From Lonicera japonica (Eukaryota; Streptophyta; Magnoliopsida; Dipsacales; Caprifoliaceae), in the NCBI GenBank assembly GCA_021464415.1, contig CM038469.1, positions 10,704,501 through 10,768,500 of the forward strand: a DNA stretch of 64,000 bases, in the 5' to 3' direction. The notes under the pieces are model-generated. The model saw only the letters and a list, made by a program, of their open reading frames with translations, had not been told where the DNA came from and did not search any database. Both the position numbers and the translations under genes were made by a program. Of the stretch, positions 49,346 to 60,237 are shown in pieces (position 1 is the stretch's first letter; every line of letters starts with the position of its first letter).

Positions 49346-50577
49346 ATGTTTTATAATTATCTTGTTAATCTTTTACTAAACTCCTAATCTAGTTAGAAAA
49401 TTTTATGGGAGTCAAACGAATAAGTAAAGCAAATAAAATAAAATAAAATAAAGTAAGTCATGTAAACTAAAGTAATGGAACTAAACTAAATAATACTAAA
49501 CAGTATAATAATAAATTAATTGATGACTAGAGTTTTGGAGTCATATATTTAATATAATATTCCTAATTATTCATGTACGTAAACTCTACTCTTATCTAAC
49601 AACAATTTGGTCTCTAAACTCTATCATTCGAGGAAAAAAATATATTCAAATTTAGCTAATTTATAAAATTCAATTATAATTCTTTCACAGCTAAACTTAT
49701 ATATAAAGTCAAAACACTCACTATATCCACTTTTAACAAATCATAAGGTGAATCTAACAAAAAATAATGAGAATCCAACTTTGTTTTTATCAATTAAAAT
49801 AGACATCCAATAGAAAGAATTGTATAGCATATTAAAGAATTAAATTGGTAGAGTCAATGGACATGAACACGCATCATGAAATCGATGAAATATACTTATC
49901 CAAACCCTAGCACAAATTTACGCTAGCATAAAATAAATTAAATAACAAATAAAATTTATTTGGCATTAATTTAATTGTAAAACAAATTTCAAATCTTCCA
50001 AATAAAGCAAAAAGAAATAAAAGAATCAAAAAATTGAAAAGGAGATGAACAGGTTGCACGGCTGTGCTGCTGCTGCTGCCGCCTGAATTGTGCATAGCTC
50101 CTTTATATAATTAATGGTGATGGTTGATGGCTTTTTTTTTTTTAGGTTACTAATTGATTAATTAGGTTTTGATGGATATTTACTTGGATTCATTATGCAT
50201 TTGGGCTTCAACTTATTAAAGACAAATGGGCTGGCTGTTGAAGTGTATGATTTTGGGCCCACATTAAAATACTATTTGAATTTTCGTCCCTTTCAATGCA
50301 GTATTTTGCATTGTAATTTTGGACTCTAAGATGGCTTAATTTAAAAAAGTGTTAAAGTGCAAAGTTGTAGCTCTCGAAATTCATTTCAAATTAAGCTCAA
50401 GAATCGCATTATTTGGACTTCCGAGAAAAAAGTTATGCATATAAAAGTATTGAATTATTTTAGTTGTCTTCACTTATTATAATTTCTCTATTTTTCTAAT
50501 TATTTTACCAACACCTGTAAAACACTCAAAATATAAGAATTATTGATAATATACATCCTTTAATGTCTAAATTAACA
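49255..50577 (-). mobile_element. Candidate Athila/Tat-like LTR, minus strand
   Basis: On the minus strand the segment would start TGTTAATTTAGAC at 50577 and end ATCACAACA at 49255, just before the degenerate primer site. TG…CA ends and position fit an LTR of about 1.3 kb. No partner LTR was found. It abuts the truncated Copia integrase at 50606. Confidence 0.45.
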
Positions 50578-50605
50578 TGAAAAATTATACCAATTTCTTG
50601 GTATA

Positions 50606-51369
50606 TCATTGACCATTCCACGCGACTATTGGAAAAGGCCCACAAATGTCCGTGTGTATAAGTTCTAAGATGTCCGAAGTCTTGTTGGCTTCAAATCTCC
50701 CTGTATTGGTTTGTTTTCCTTTTATACAATTAGCACAAATATTAAAATTTGTAAAATCTAAGGGATCTAGAATCTGTTTTGGCACAAGTCTCTCTATTGT
50801 CCGTTTGGAGATATGACCTAATTTCTTGTGCCACATTTGAATTCTCAGTAATTAATTTTCTCTTTACATCTTGTGTATTTAATTACAGAGATTTATTAAA
50901 TGAAGCATTTGTATTAATTGAATAAAGATTATTGTAACCTGACAAAGAACCGGAACCAACTAATTTTGAATCATGAAACAAATTAAATTTTTCATTACTG
51001 AATGAACAAGAATATCCAGATTTGTCCAAAATAAAAATAGAAATAAAAATCCATCTAAAAGACGGTACAATAAATGTTTTATTTAAATCCAAATAAAATT
51101 CAATTTTTAACAATAATCTAAATTTTTCTATTGCTTCAACTTGAACCGTCTTGCCATCACCTACGTAAATGTGTCTTTTACCATCATTTGGCTTTCGACA
51201 ATGAAAGCAACCCTGCATAGACAGACTGATATGAGTTGTTGCACCGTAATCTATCCCACTTCTCTTTATCTTTTCTCTCTTCAAGAGTACTTTTATCCGT
51301 AAAAGGTGAGGGATAATTAACCCTTAACGCAAGGTTAAGATCCATGACTCCGAGAAATTCTTTTGCCAT
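50606..51369 (-). pseudogene. Copia gag-start/protease/pre-integrase remnant
   Basis: On the minus strand the gag start (MAKEFLGVMDLNLALRV, from 51369) runs only about 35 codons before joining protease sequence in the next frame (IDYGATTHIS, about 51250-51221). Most of gag is therefore deleted. The protease keeps the catalytic Asp but has Tyr for Ser (DYG). Then come IYVGDGKTVQVEAI and VPSFRW, and the pre-integrase finger MWHKKLGHIS … CANCIKGKQTN, with the integrase start IHTDICGPFP. It ends at about 50606, shortly after WNGQ. The 5' LTR of this element is at 53502-53983. Confidence 0.85.
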
Positions 51370-52517
51370 GATTTGAAGTTTGTGCCATTTAATATAGGAA
51401 TAGAGTTGATGCTAGTAGTAATATTAGCAGAAGTATTCATAACTGAATTCGTGGAAAATAATAGTAAACAAATAAAACAAGTTCACATAGGTCTTAAAAC
51501 AAATATAATAAATTCAAATAAGTGTAATTCCCATAACAAGATGCCGAGTGCTCCATTAATATTTCATGTTTGGATAAGAATACTAACTTAAAAATGATAT
51601 CTTGTTATAATAATCAAAAACTGATAATAAAGGCATGTCGAATAATAAATCTTCCTTTGGGCCGATTTTTATTGTTCAAATGAAAAAAAAACTAAATAAT
51701 TATCACGTGTTTATTAGTATAGATTTACATGCAATTCTATTAAAAGTCAACCTTCCTTTGAGCCGGTCAAAATTTACATAAGTTATAAGCACATAACCAT
51801 TTATATTTTAAAATTAATTAATTTTCACGAGAGATGTCACTTTGACTACATGTTGCTTCAATTAATTCATCTCAAAATATATATACTTAATTATACTAAT
51901 ATTTGAATTTAAATTAGTTGCGTCAAAGTTTATTGGGTTATAAATCCATATCCATATCTTAACTTATATAACTCAAAACTTTGGCCTAAAAATTATGTGT
52001 CCACGCGTACTGGTATAAAACGCAAAAGTCATTCTGATACACGTACTAACTTATATATGTGTGTGTATATAAATGGTAACGTCAACATATTTATAAAATC
52101 CCCACATATAACATGGTGCAAATAATACAAATAAATAAATAAAATAATAATAATCGGCAGCATGGTGCCATGGACCGAATCCATAGAAAGTTTACATATA
52201 TATTTATATGTGGACGTGACCTTTCACACACATATATTTCTATATATTTTTGCAATTTGACCTTTATATATATGTGATTCGACCCATTACTTATATATAT
52301 ATATATATGTATATAAATGGCAACATCAACATATTTATAAAATCTCCGCATATAACATGGTGCAAACAATACAAAAAAATAAATAAAATAATAATAATCG
52401 GCAGCCTGGTGCCATGGACCGAATCCATAGAAAGTTTACATGTATATTTATATGTGGATGTGACCTTTCACACATATATATTTGCAATTTTACCCTTTAC
52501 ATATATGTGATTCGACC

Positions 52518-52552
<35 letters not shown>

Positions 52553-53487
52553 TACTCGTGTCATTTGACACGATAAAATAATAAGATAAAAAAAAGTAAC
52601 GTATTCTAAATTTAAATAGATAAGCATCATTAATTTATTTCGACAAATATCAACGGAAATGTATGTTAAATCTATTAATCATATTTTTTTTATCTTATTT
52701 TAATCTCCACAAAATAGTTTTTTAATAAAATAAACTCAACGGAAAATGTAAAAATAATCCAACAATGTATAGATTCTTAAATGTTACTCAATAATTTTTC
52801 TTAATTTTTTTTACATAATTTTATACTCATGATGGATCTTGTTTAACTGATATTGATTAGTAGATTTTAAAAATTAATTTTTTATTAAATTTTGAATTTT
52901 TTATTTTAAGTTATAGCATTTTTAGTATAGACAAAATTATTAACTTGTGAGAGTTTATTGTGTGTATATTATTGGTCTGAGTGTTTTAACTTTGATGTGA
53001 CATTTTGATTTGTATATAAAACTCATCCAAGGGTGTAGAACTAATGCACGCCATAACATGTGTATTTTTAACCATTAAATTCTTATACTTTTTAGATAAA
53101 AAATTTAGTCAAACTTGATATTTTATAATATAGATATATGATCCGACCCATTATATATACACAATTTGACCTACTATATATTTAGTATTCGACCTATCAT
53201 ATATATATATATATGATTTAACCTTTTATATATTTATATAAACCAGCCATACACATACATTTTATTTAGCCGAATATATATATATATATATAAAAAACAA
53301 TTATTAAATGTGCCGCTTCATGCAAACAATTGATCTGTCCTCCTTTACTTTTATTTTTTATTTTTGATTCCAACAATATATATATATTTACTTTTCGGCA
53401 GATCTATCTTTTTTGAATGGAGAGACATAACAAATAATAGTTTACAAATCTAATAAATTCAATTCTCAATTATTCAACATGAAGATT
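51370..53487 (-). other. AT-rich leader region of the Copia element with tandem duplication
   Basis: About 2.1 kb separate the Copia gag start from its primer site, far longer than usual. The interval contains a direct duplication, 52072-52285 and 52314-52520, sharing TTTATAAAATC, GGTGCCATGGACCGAATCC and GTGACCTTTCACACA. It also has a TA run at 52519-52549 and repeated ATTCGACC/ATATA motifs near 53140-53280. No gene seen. Confidence 0.6.
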
Positions 53488-53501
53488 GTTCTGATACCAC
53501 T
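53488..53501 (-). promoter_or_regulatory. Primer-binding site of the Copia element
   Basis: On the minus strand AGTGGTATCAGAAC follows the LTR end directly and is complementary to tRNA-Met. Confidence 0.8.
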
Positions 53502-53983
53502 TGTTACATCTTGTTGGTTCCAAATAACCATAAATCTTAGGATTGTTCATTCCGTATTACCAAAAATTAAAAGATTAATATGCGGAAACATATTTTAATC
53601 CATAACGTATTGTTTATAACTGAGTGGTTGGCTTTCCAAATCTACACTTATTTCTTTAGAGAATTCTTGAAACTTTCTCTGTGCTCTTTATGATGACGGG
53701 GCCTCAATAAGGACAAAATACATATATACGATCTGGAGACCATAACCATAATATATAGATAGTAAACCCTACTATCTATTTTTTATTTCTATTTTAACTC
53801 ATCATAAAGATAGAAATTACTCTTAAATATCTTTACATTAAATGCCCATACCCTATTAGATACATTTAAGCCCAAATAACTTAAATCTCATTTGATCACT
53901 TTTAAAGTAGCCATAACTATACGACAGTCCACAACACATAATTAATTCAGATATAAGCCCATTGTTAAATTAAGGATCCAACA
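53502..53983 (-). repeat. Copia 5' LTR upstream of CYP76 copy 2
   Basis: On the minus strand it begins TGTTGGATCC and ends GATGTAACA, 482 bp. Its outer edge at 53983/53984 falls in sequence that is continuous in the copy-1 paralogous flank (CATTATTGA at about 27099), so it inserted after the gene duplication or was absent from copy 1. Confidence 0.82.
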
Positions 53984-55384
53984 CATTATTGATAATTTTT
54001 ATTGATCAGGTTTCCTTGTGTAGTGTCAATGTTGAAATAGTTGAGAATTCTATGTGAAAGCTCCTTAACTTTTTGTGTACAATTAGTTTCCTTACATATT
54101 TTGGGTGTCAAAAAATCGAAGAATCCAAAATAGATGCTATGCCAGTCAAAAATAAAAGTTTCACCACCCATGTGACCTAAAAACGCCAATAAACAACCAC
54201 AAACAACTAACAACTCTACGAAATAAACTTGTTTATATGAAGGTTCCTCCGATTAATTTGACTACTACTAATCCAACAATATGTCCTACCTTAAGTTGCA
54301 TAGTATGTACTAGCTTTTGTGAGTATTTATGCAAAGTTTAGGTTAGGAGGAAGAAGATCTATCATTCTTCAAGGGATCACCCAGAATCACTGCTGCCTTG
54401 TTCCTTGTTCAAATTACTTCTGTAGTTGTAGTTAATCGTCATAGCGAGTCATTCTCCATCTCAACAGTCTTTTGCCTGTTAGCCGACCTACTAGGCGGAC
54501 TGAAAACTCGGCTCTGCCAGCCTTACCGGACTGTGGTGAAATCATTGGAGATTGGCCAAGGAGACTGGCTGGTGTCTCTCCTTAGCATCTCTTGTGCTCG
54601 GCTAGCATAGTTTGACAAGTTTTGACTTGTACGTTTGACTGGCCATAGGTGTTCTTGATTTAACCTATAAGGTTCACTATGGCACATTTATCAACTATGG
54701 GTCGACCCAAAATACACCTATAATTTTTTAGCCCTCCCCACATATAGGACTAAGTTCACATGACAACATTTTAAAAAAATAAAAAATTTCTAGAAAGAAC
54801 AAAATTTTTGAACTTCATCTTAAAAAATTCAAACTCAAATCATAATATTTTCTCTATTTAATTTGTGCATTACTTTTGACAAAAAATATTTGCGTCTCAA
54901 AGGCACGAGTAAGGGCAGGTACATGTATTTTAAGAATTTTTTAGACATTCACATCTATCATCTCAATAATTTATAAAATTATCAGATTAAAATATTTAAA
55001 ATTTGAATAATGCGACCCTTTCCTGTCATGTTCTTAAGCCAAGTTTGCTCTTTCATGTTTGCTTTTTATTTAGATTACATTACATATTTTTTTAATCTTT
55101 CATTTTCGACAAACATTTTTGAAATCTACCTATATATTAAGATATTCGAAACGATTTTAAATTTTCAAGTAATTTATCGGAATATCTAAAAGATACGTCA
55201 CAGACTATTAATCTAATCTGGAAAAGTGTTTTTACTCAATAGGACGATACATTGACTCTTTGTTTACCACTTCGTTTTATTATTTACTCAATTATTATCT
55301 TATATCAATAGTGATACTGGTACTAGTATAAACAAAGATGAAACACTCCCAAATCTCCTCTACTCAGAGAGAGAAAGTATAATC
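53984..55384 (+). promoter_or_regulatory. Upstream region of CYP76 copy 2 (duplicated)
   Basis: It aligns with 27090-28278 except for an extra, GC-richer block at about 54381-54663 (contains GCCGACCTACTAGGCGGACTG) absent from copy 1. A TATA-like CTTATATC lies at about 55299-55306, followed by a leader nearly identical to copy 1. The nearby Copia LTR begins about 1.4 kb before the ATG. Confidence 0.5.
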
Positions 55385-57026
55385 ATGGATGTCACTACCA
55401 TCACTCTTGATCTACTCATTTCCCTCACTTTCCTTCATATCTTCCTTTCGCTGGTAAGATCATGCAAAAACAAAAGACTCCCACCGGGTCCGACCCCATT
55501 TCCGATCATTGGAAACCTCCTCAAACTCGGAGACCAGCCTCACAAATCCCTGGCCGAACTTGCCAAAGTCCACGGCCCAATCATGTCCTTGAAACTCGGT
55601 ACCACAACAACTGTCGTAATTTCCTCATCAACCGCTGCCAAAGAAATCCTCCAAAAACAGGACCTCGCGTTTTCAACCCGATCCGTACCCGATGCTCTCC
55701 ACGCCCATGGTCATTCCAAATACTCTGTTGCTTGGTTACCTGTTTTGAATAGGTGGAGATCCCTCCGCAAAATCATGGCCTCCCACATTTTTTCGCTTAG
55801 TAGATTGGATGCTAACCAGCATTTACGACGCAAAAAGGTAGAGGAGCTAATTCTCTATTGTAAAAAGTGCTGTGAATTGGGTGACTCTGTTGATATTGGG
55901 CAAGCGGGGTTTAGGACATCGCTTAATTTGTTATCGAATACAATATTTTCTATGGATTTGACTGACCCGTTTAAGGATTCGGCTAAAGAGTTCAAGGAGC
56001 TTGTGTGGAATATGATGGTTGAGGCTGGTAAGCCTAATTTGGTTGATTATTTTCCCTTCCTTAAGGGGATTGATCCACAGGGGATTAGGCGTAGAATGAC
56101 GGTTCATTTGGGTAAGGTACTTCACTTGTTTCGTGAAATAACTGAAAAAAGATTGGAGTTGAGGGAGTTGCACAAAACTATTGAGAGCAATGATGTATTG
56201 GATGTTTGTCTCAATATGGCACAAGATAATCCAGATGAGATTGATCAAACTCACATGGAACACATGTTCTTGGTTTGTATTCTTACTTTTTTTTACTAGT
56301 CTAGGTTTTGTATGTGAGATTGATGTGTGCGTTAAAGTTTGTGTGGTGTAGGCTCTTGTTAACATGTCCTCACATGCAATTTTTAATAAAATTTATGTTA
56401 CAATGTTGTTACAGGACTTATTTGCTGCCGGTACTGATACAACTTCAAGCACGTTAGAATGGGCAATGGCTGAGCTATTACGCAATCCAGAGACAATGGT
56501 AAAAGCCAAAGCCGAGCTTGAAGAAGTCATTGGCAAAGGAAAACTACTAGAAGAAGCTGATGTTACTCGCTTGCCTTACTTGGGTTCTATCATAAAAGAG
56601 ACCTTGAGGATACACACGCCGGTGCCATTCTTAATTCCTCGCAAAGTTGAGATCGACGTTGAGGCATGTGGCTACCTTGTCCCAAAAGGCACACAAATGC
56701 TAGTCAATGCTTGGGCTATAGGACAAGATCCAACTTTATGGGAGGATCCATTTTCATTTAAGCCCGAGAGGTTCTTGGGCACAGAAATCGATCTTAGAGG
56801 CCGGCATTTTGAGCTTATTCCATTTGGTGCTGGCCGGAGAATATGCCCAGGATTGCCGTTGGCGATAAGGATGGTGCCGCTGATGTTGGGATCAATGATA
56901 AATTCGTTTGATTGGAAACTTGATGGGGGGATTGAGCCAAATGATTTGGACATGAGCGAGAAGTTTGGGATTACTTTACAAAAGGCACAGCCTCTACGTG
57001 CCATTCCTACTCTAATAATTGTGTAA
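55385..57026 (+). CDS. CYP76-type cytochrome P450 monooxygenase, copy 2 (intact)
   Basis: Exon 1 is 55385-56272 and exon 2 is 56415-57026, joined by a 142-bp GT…AG intron (phase 0). The product is 499 residues, the usual length. Features in order: N-terminal membrane anchor (about residues 5-26), hinge [19 protein letters not shown]-helix, I-helix AGTDT (301-305), KETLR (E358-R361), FKPERF (413-416) and haem loop [10 protein letters not shown] with the axial Cys at about 440. The intron position just before [10 protein letters not shown] is the one conserved in this clan. CYP76 enzymes sit on the ER face and oxidise monoterpenols or other small phenolics/terpenoids with NADPH:P450 reductase. 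Substrate here is not inferable from sequence alone; geraniol hydroxylase-like activity is one possibility. No disruptions seen. Confidence 0.93.
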
Positions 57027-57358
57027 AATTGTTGAATGTTTTACACTAAATAATTTCGTATTGCATGCATTTAATGTTGTGTGAAGTTCTTGTAAAATAA
57101 TCATTTAGTGGAACTTTTAGACACACACTAGAGTAATTATAATCAAGACTCGTGGTTTGACGTAAGAGAGACAAAGCTCAAAGTTGCTAATGCTTAAAAA
57201 GTTCTTCAATTATTGTGCCACAAGCTGTCAATAATATAGTTTTTGTACTCATTTGTGAGAAAGAAAATATTGAAACCCCTCTTATTAATATTGCTTTAAC
57301 TTAGATTACGTGCTCATGCAGTACATATATATAAATTATAAACCAAATATTGAAATAA
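57027..57358 (+). other. 3' flank of CYP76 copy 2
   Basis: It aligns with 29947-30199 and then 32372-32424 of the copy-1 flank, that is, across the solo LTR there. It ends at …ATTGAAATAA, where a Helitron terminus interrupts the shared sequence. Confidence 0.7.
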
Positions 57359-57386
57359 CTAGATTTTCCCCGTGTGATGCACGGGG
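57359..57386 (-). mobile_element. Helitron 3' terminus (minus strand)
   Basis: Read on the minus strand, a 7-bp stem hairpin CCCCGTG CATCA CACGGGG is followed by AAAAT and terminal CTAG. This is the canonical Helitron 3' end (hairpin then CTRR). The next host base is A on the plus strand, and the copy-1 flank reads …AATAATATAAAG at 32424, giving the expected A|T insertion site. The element extends rightwards. Its 5' TC end was not located. Confidence 0.8.
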
Positions 57387-57608
57387 CAACCAATTTACAT
57401 TTTACAAATTTATTTGTAGTATAGAAAATAAATATCCACTTCAATTGTCTAATTTGATCCATTTAAACACTCGGTAAAGAATGCAAACAACATGATAAAG
57501 AAAAAAGAAATAAATAAATGAAACACACATTCATTGTGATGAATTATTTATGCAAAAAGATTTCATCCTCTTTAGTGTGTATATAGATAATCCTATGATA
57601 CCTTAAAT

Positions 57609-57853
57609 TGTTAACAGTATTAAGAGAGATGAGAGAGAATTATATATTGTATTAATGATGCTAAAGTAATGTAGAAAAACCCTTTATATAGGGTCGGAGA
57701 GAATGCAAGTAAGGAACCTAAAAAAATGACACAAATAATTCCTATTCTCTATACACAAAACAAGGGATACAAATCAATTAATTATATGTGGACATGACTA
57801 AGAAAAGTCAACTATACAATATTGCGGGCGATATTCTAACAGATATTCTAACA
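57609..57853 (-). mobile_element. Short solo Copia-type LTR
   Basis: This 245-bp LTR begins TGTTAGAATATC on the minus strand and ends CTGTTAACA. It is flanked by TAAAT duplications (57604-57608 and 57854-57858). A minus-strand TATA box (CTATATAAAGG) lies near 57690. The first 12 bp of the LTR (TGTTAGAATATC) are doubled. Confidence 0.8.
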
Positions 57854-58080
57854 TAAATGATAAATGAATTATATAAAAACTTTCAATTTGGCGTGTATTA
57901 AGTGTGGGGTCAAAGATTCATATAACCAATACCACCACTCATCTAAAAACTATAATATCCAATATACTCAAGGAATCTAAAAATCATAGTAAGTTATTCA
58001 ATTTTATATCACATTTTGCTATGATCTTTGCCTGTTTGTATTTGCTAACCTTATTATCGACTTTTCGGTTGGATTCTTCT

Positions 58081-58179
58081 TTGTTGAAAATAACAATAAC
58101 AACAACAACAATAACAACAATAACAATAGTAGTAGTTCTTTGTTGAAAATAACAACAACAACAATAACAACAATAACAA

Positions 58180-58226
<47 letters not shown>

Positions 58227-58227
58227 A
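58081..58227. repeat. Compound trinucleotide microsatellite
   Basis: AACAACAATAAC-type runs followed by AGT/TAG runs occur twice. The first block (58087-58136) is repeated in part after TTCTTTGTTGAAAATAAC at 58138, then TAG extends for about 15 units. The poly-Thr/Leu frame across it on the minus strand is a by-product. Confidence 0.9.
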
Positions 58228-58325
58228 TTAATGATAATACAAAAAACACAATAATGGTGAAAATATGAATAGAAAAAAAATAAAATAATAAGAATATTGA
58301 TTGATTATATTAAAATGAAAAAATA

Positions 58326-59694
58326 GGGAAAAAAACAAAAAAAAACCTTGAAGTTTGGGGGTATTTGCAATCTTGACCCCGAAATTTGAAACTTTGCAAT
58401 CGTGCCTCCAAAGTAATTTTTCATTACAATTTGGACCCTCCGTCCAACTCCTCTGTTAAAGTTAACGTTTTGCTGACGTGGCAACCAATTTTATTTTTTT
58501 TTAAATTTTTTAAATTTTTTTTTTCTAAAACTTCTCATTTTCTATTAAAATGTTCTATTAAAATGAGAAAATAAGTAGGCAATGAAAACACATCAAAAAG
58601 CCAAAAAAAAAGTACCTAAAATTTCTTTTGCTTCACAAAAATGACGTAAAAAAATACTACTAATTTTCTAACTAAAAAGGCAAAATAATTTGTTTTTATT
58701 ACTAAATCTACATGCTTCTAACTAACACAATCACTTTAAAAAAGTTAAGTGTTATTTAAAGAGGGTTCAAATTCATGGCTTCCTTACATGTGTTTATTTA
58801 TTGTGTTATTTAAGAATTGTTTTATTAGGTTTTGAAATTCAAATTGCAAAAAATATCTATATTACTTATATTACATATAAAAATATTAGATTTTTGTGGT
58901 GTGCTTATAATCGATTTTGTCGTAGTTTTTTTTTTAGCTCCCATGTCGACATTAAGAGTTATTTTTTTTAAAAAAAATTTAAAATAAACATAATAATACA
59001 TTTAATGGTGAGAACATTCATTTCTACAATAATTGCATTCATTTAAAAAAAAAAATTTTTTAAAAATAACTCTTAATATTGACGTGGGAGTGAAAAAAAA
59101 AACTACGACAAAATCGATTATAAGCACACCACAAAAATCCAATATTTTTATATGTAATATGAGTAATATAGATATTTTTTGCAATTTGAATTTCAAAACC
59201 TAACAAAACAATTCTTAAATAACACAATAAATAAACACATGCAAGGAAGCCACGAATTTGAACCCTCTTTAAATAACACTTAATTTTTTTAAAGTGATTG
59301 TGTTAGTTAGAAGCATGTAGATTTAGTAAAAAAAACAAATTATTTTGCCTTTTTAGTTTGAAAATTAGTAGTATTTTTTTTACGTCATTTTTGTGAAGCA
59401 AAAGAAATTTTCGGTACTTTTTTTTTGGCTTTTTGATGTGTTTTCATTGCCTACCTATTTTCTCATTTTAATAGAACATTTAATAGAAAATGAGAAGTTT
59501 CAGAAAAAAAAAATATAAAAAAAATTAAAAAAAAGGTGGCCACGTCAGCAAAACGTTAACTTTAACAGAGGAGTTGGACGGAGGGTCCAAATTGCAGTGA
59601 AAAATTACTTTGGAGGCACGATTGCAAAGTTTCAAATTTCGGGGTCAAGATTGCAAATACCCCCAAACTTCAAGGTTTTTTTTGTTTTTTTCCC
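58326..59694. mobile_element. Foldback Mutator-like element with 9-bp target duplication
   Basis: The 1369-bp element is almost entirely a pair of inverted arms of roughly 650-680 bp meeting near 59010. The ends are GGGAAAAAAACAAAA… and its complement. Perfect 9-bp duplications GAAAAAATA flank it (58317-58325 and 59695-59703). Long terminal inverted repeats plus 9-bp duplication fit Mutator-like elements. The arms match nearly base for base, with small indels in A/T runs. No transposase frame exists, so it is non-autonomous. Confidence 0.92.
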
Positions 59695-59710
59695 GAAAAA
59701 ATATAAATAA

Positions 59711-60012
59711 AAAAAGGGCTTAGAAACCATAGCAAGATAACCATATTATCTAAGGTAGCAGTTGATAATGGTGCATGTAATACATAAAAATAAATAACTT
59801 GTGCATCGTGTAGTGCAAATTTAGCAAACTAAAATTATATTTTTCTTGGAGAAACAAATATAAAAAGGCCTTAGAAACCATAGCAAGATAACCATATTAT
59901 CTAAGGTAGCAGTAGATAATGGTGCATGGGATACATCAAAATAAATAACTTGTACATCGTGTAGTGAAAATTTAGCAAACTAAAATTATATTTTTCTTGG
60001 AGAAACAAATGT
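59711..60012. repeat. Two-copy tandem repeat of 151 bp
   Basis: 59711-59861 and 59862-60012 are direct copies with few differences (shared TTAGAAACCATAGCAAGATA and CTAAGGTAGCAGT). The left copy abuts the target duplication of the foldback element. Confidence 0.88.
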
Positions 60013-60226
60013 ATATATATATATATGTATATGTATATTAGTTAAGGATATATATAGCAGCTATTGTAAGTTAAACTTTTTATAAGTTAAATTTTGTTTC
60101 CTTTCAGTTATTTCGTATTTTTGTATTAGATAATTTTACTTTAAATTATTATTTCTAGTAATCTATTTGTGTTATATCCGCACACTCTTCACATTCTTCA
60201 TATTGCTTCTTGATCCCTTCCCCATT

Positions 60227-60237
60227 TGGTATCAGAG
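60227..60237 (+). promoter_or_regulatory. tRNA-Met type primer site of the endogenous pararetrovirus
   Basis: TGGTATCAGAG is the minus-strand primer site of plant pararetroviruses. It lies about 0.5 kb before viral coding sequence on the same strand, in a noncoding leader (about 60013-60776). Confidence 0.65.

Noticed and set aside
54398..54610. 70-codon frame in the copy-2 promoter block
   Set aside because: No homology recognised; the block is better seen as an insertion in a regulatory region.
58019..58249. Poly-Thr/Val/Leu frame on the minus strand
   Set aside because: A translation of the trinucleotide microsatellite.
60227..60237. TGGTATCAGAG as part of a tRNA gene
   Set aside because: Only the primer-site stretch is present; no cloverleaf around it, and the position fits a viral leader.
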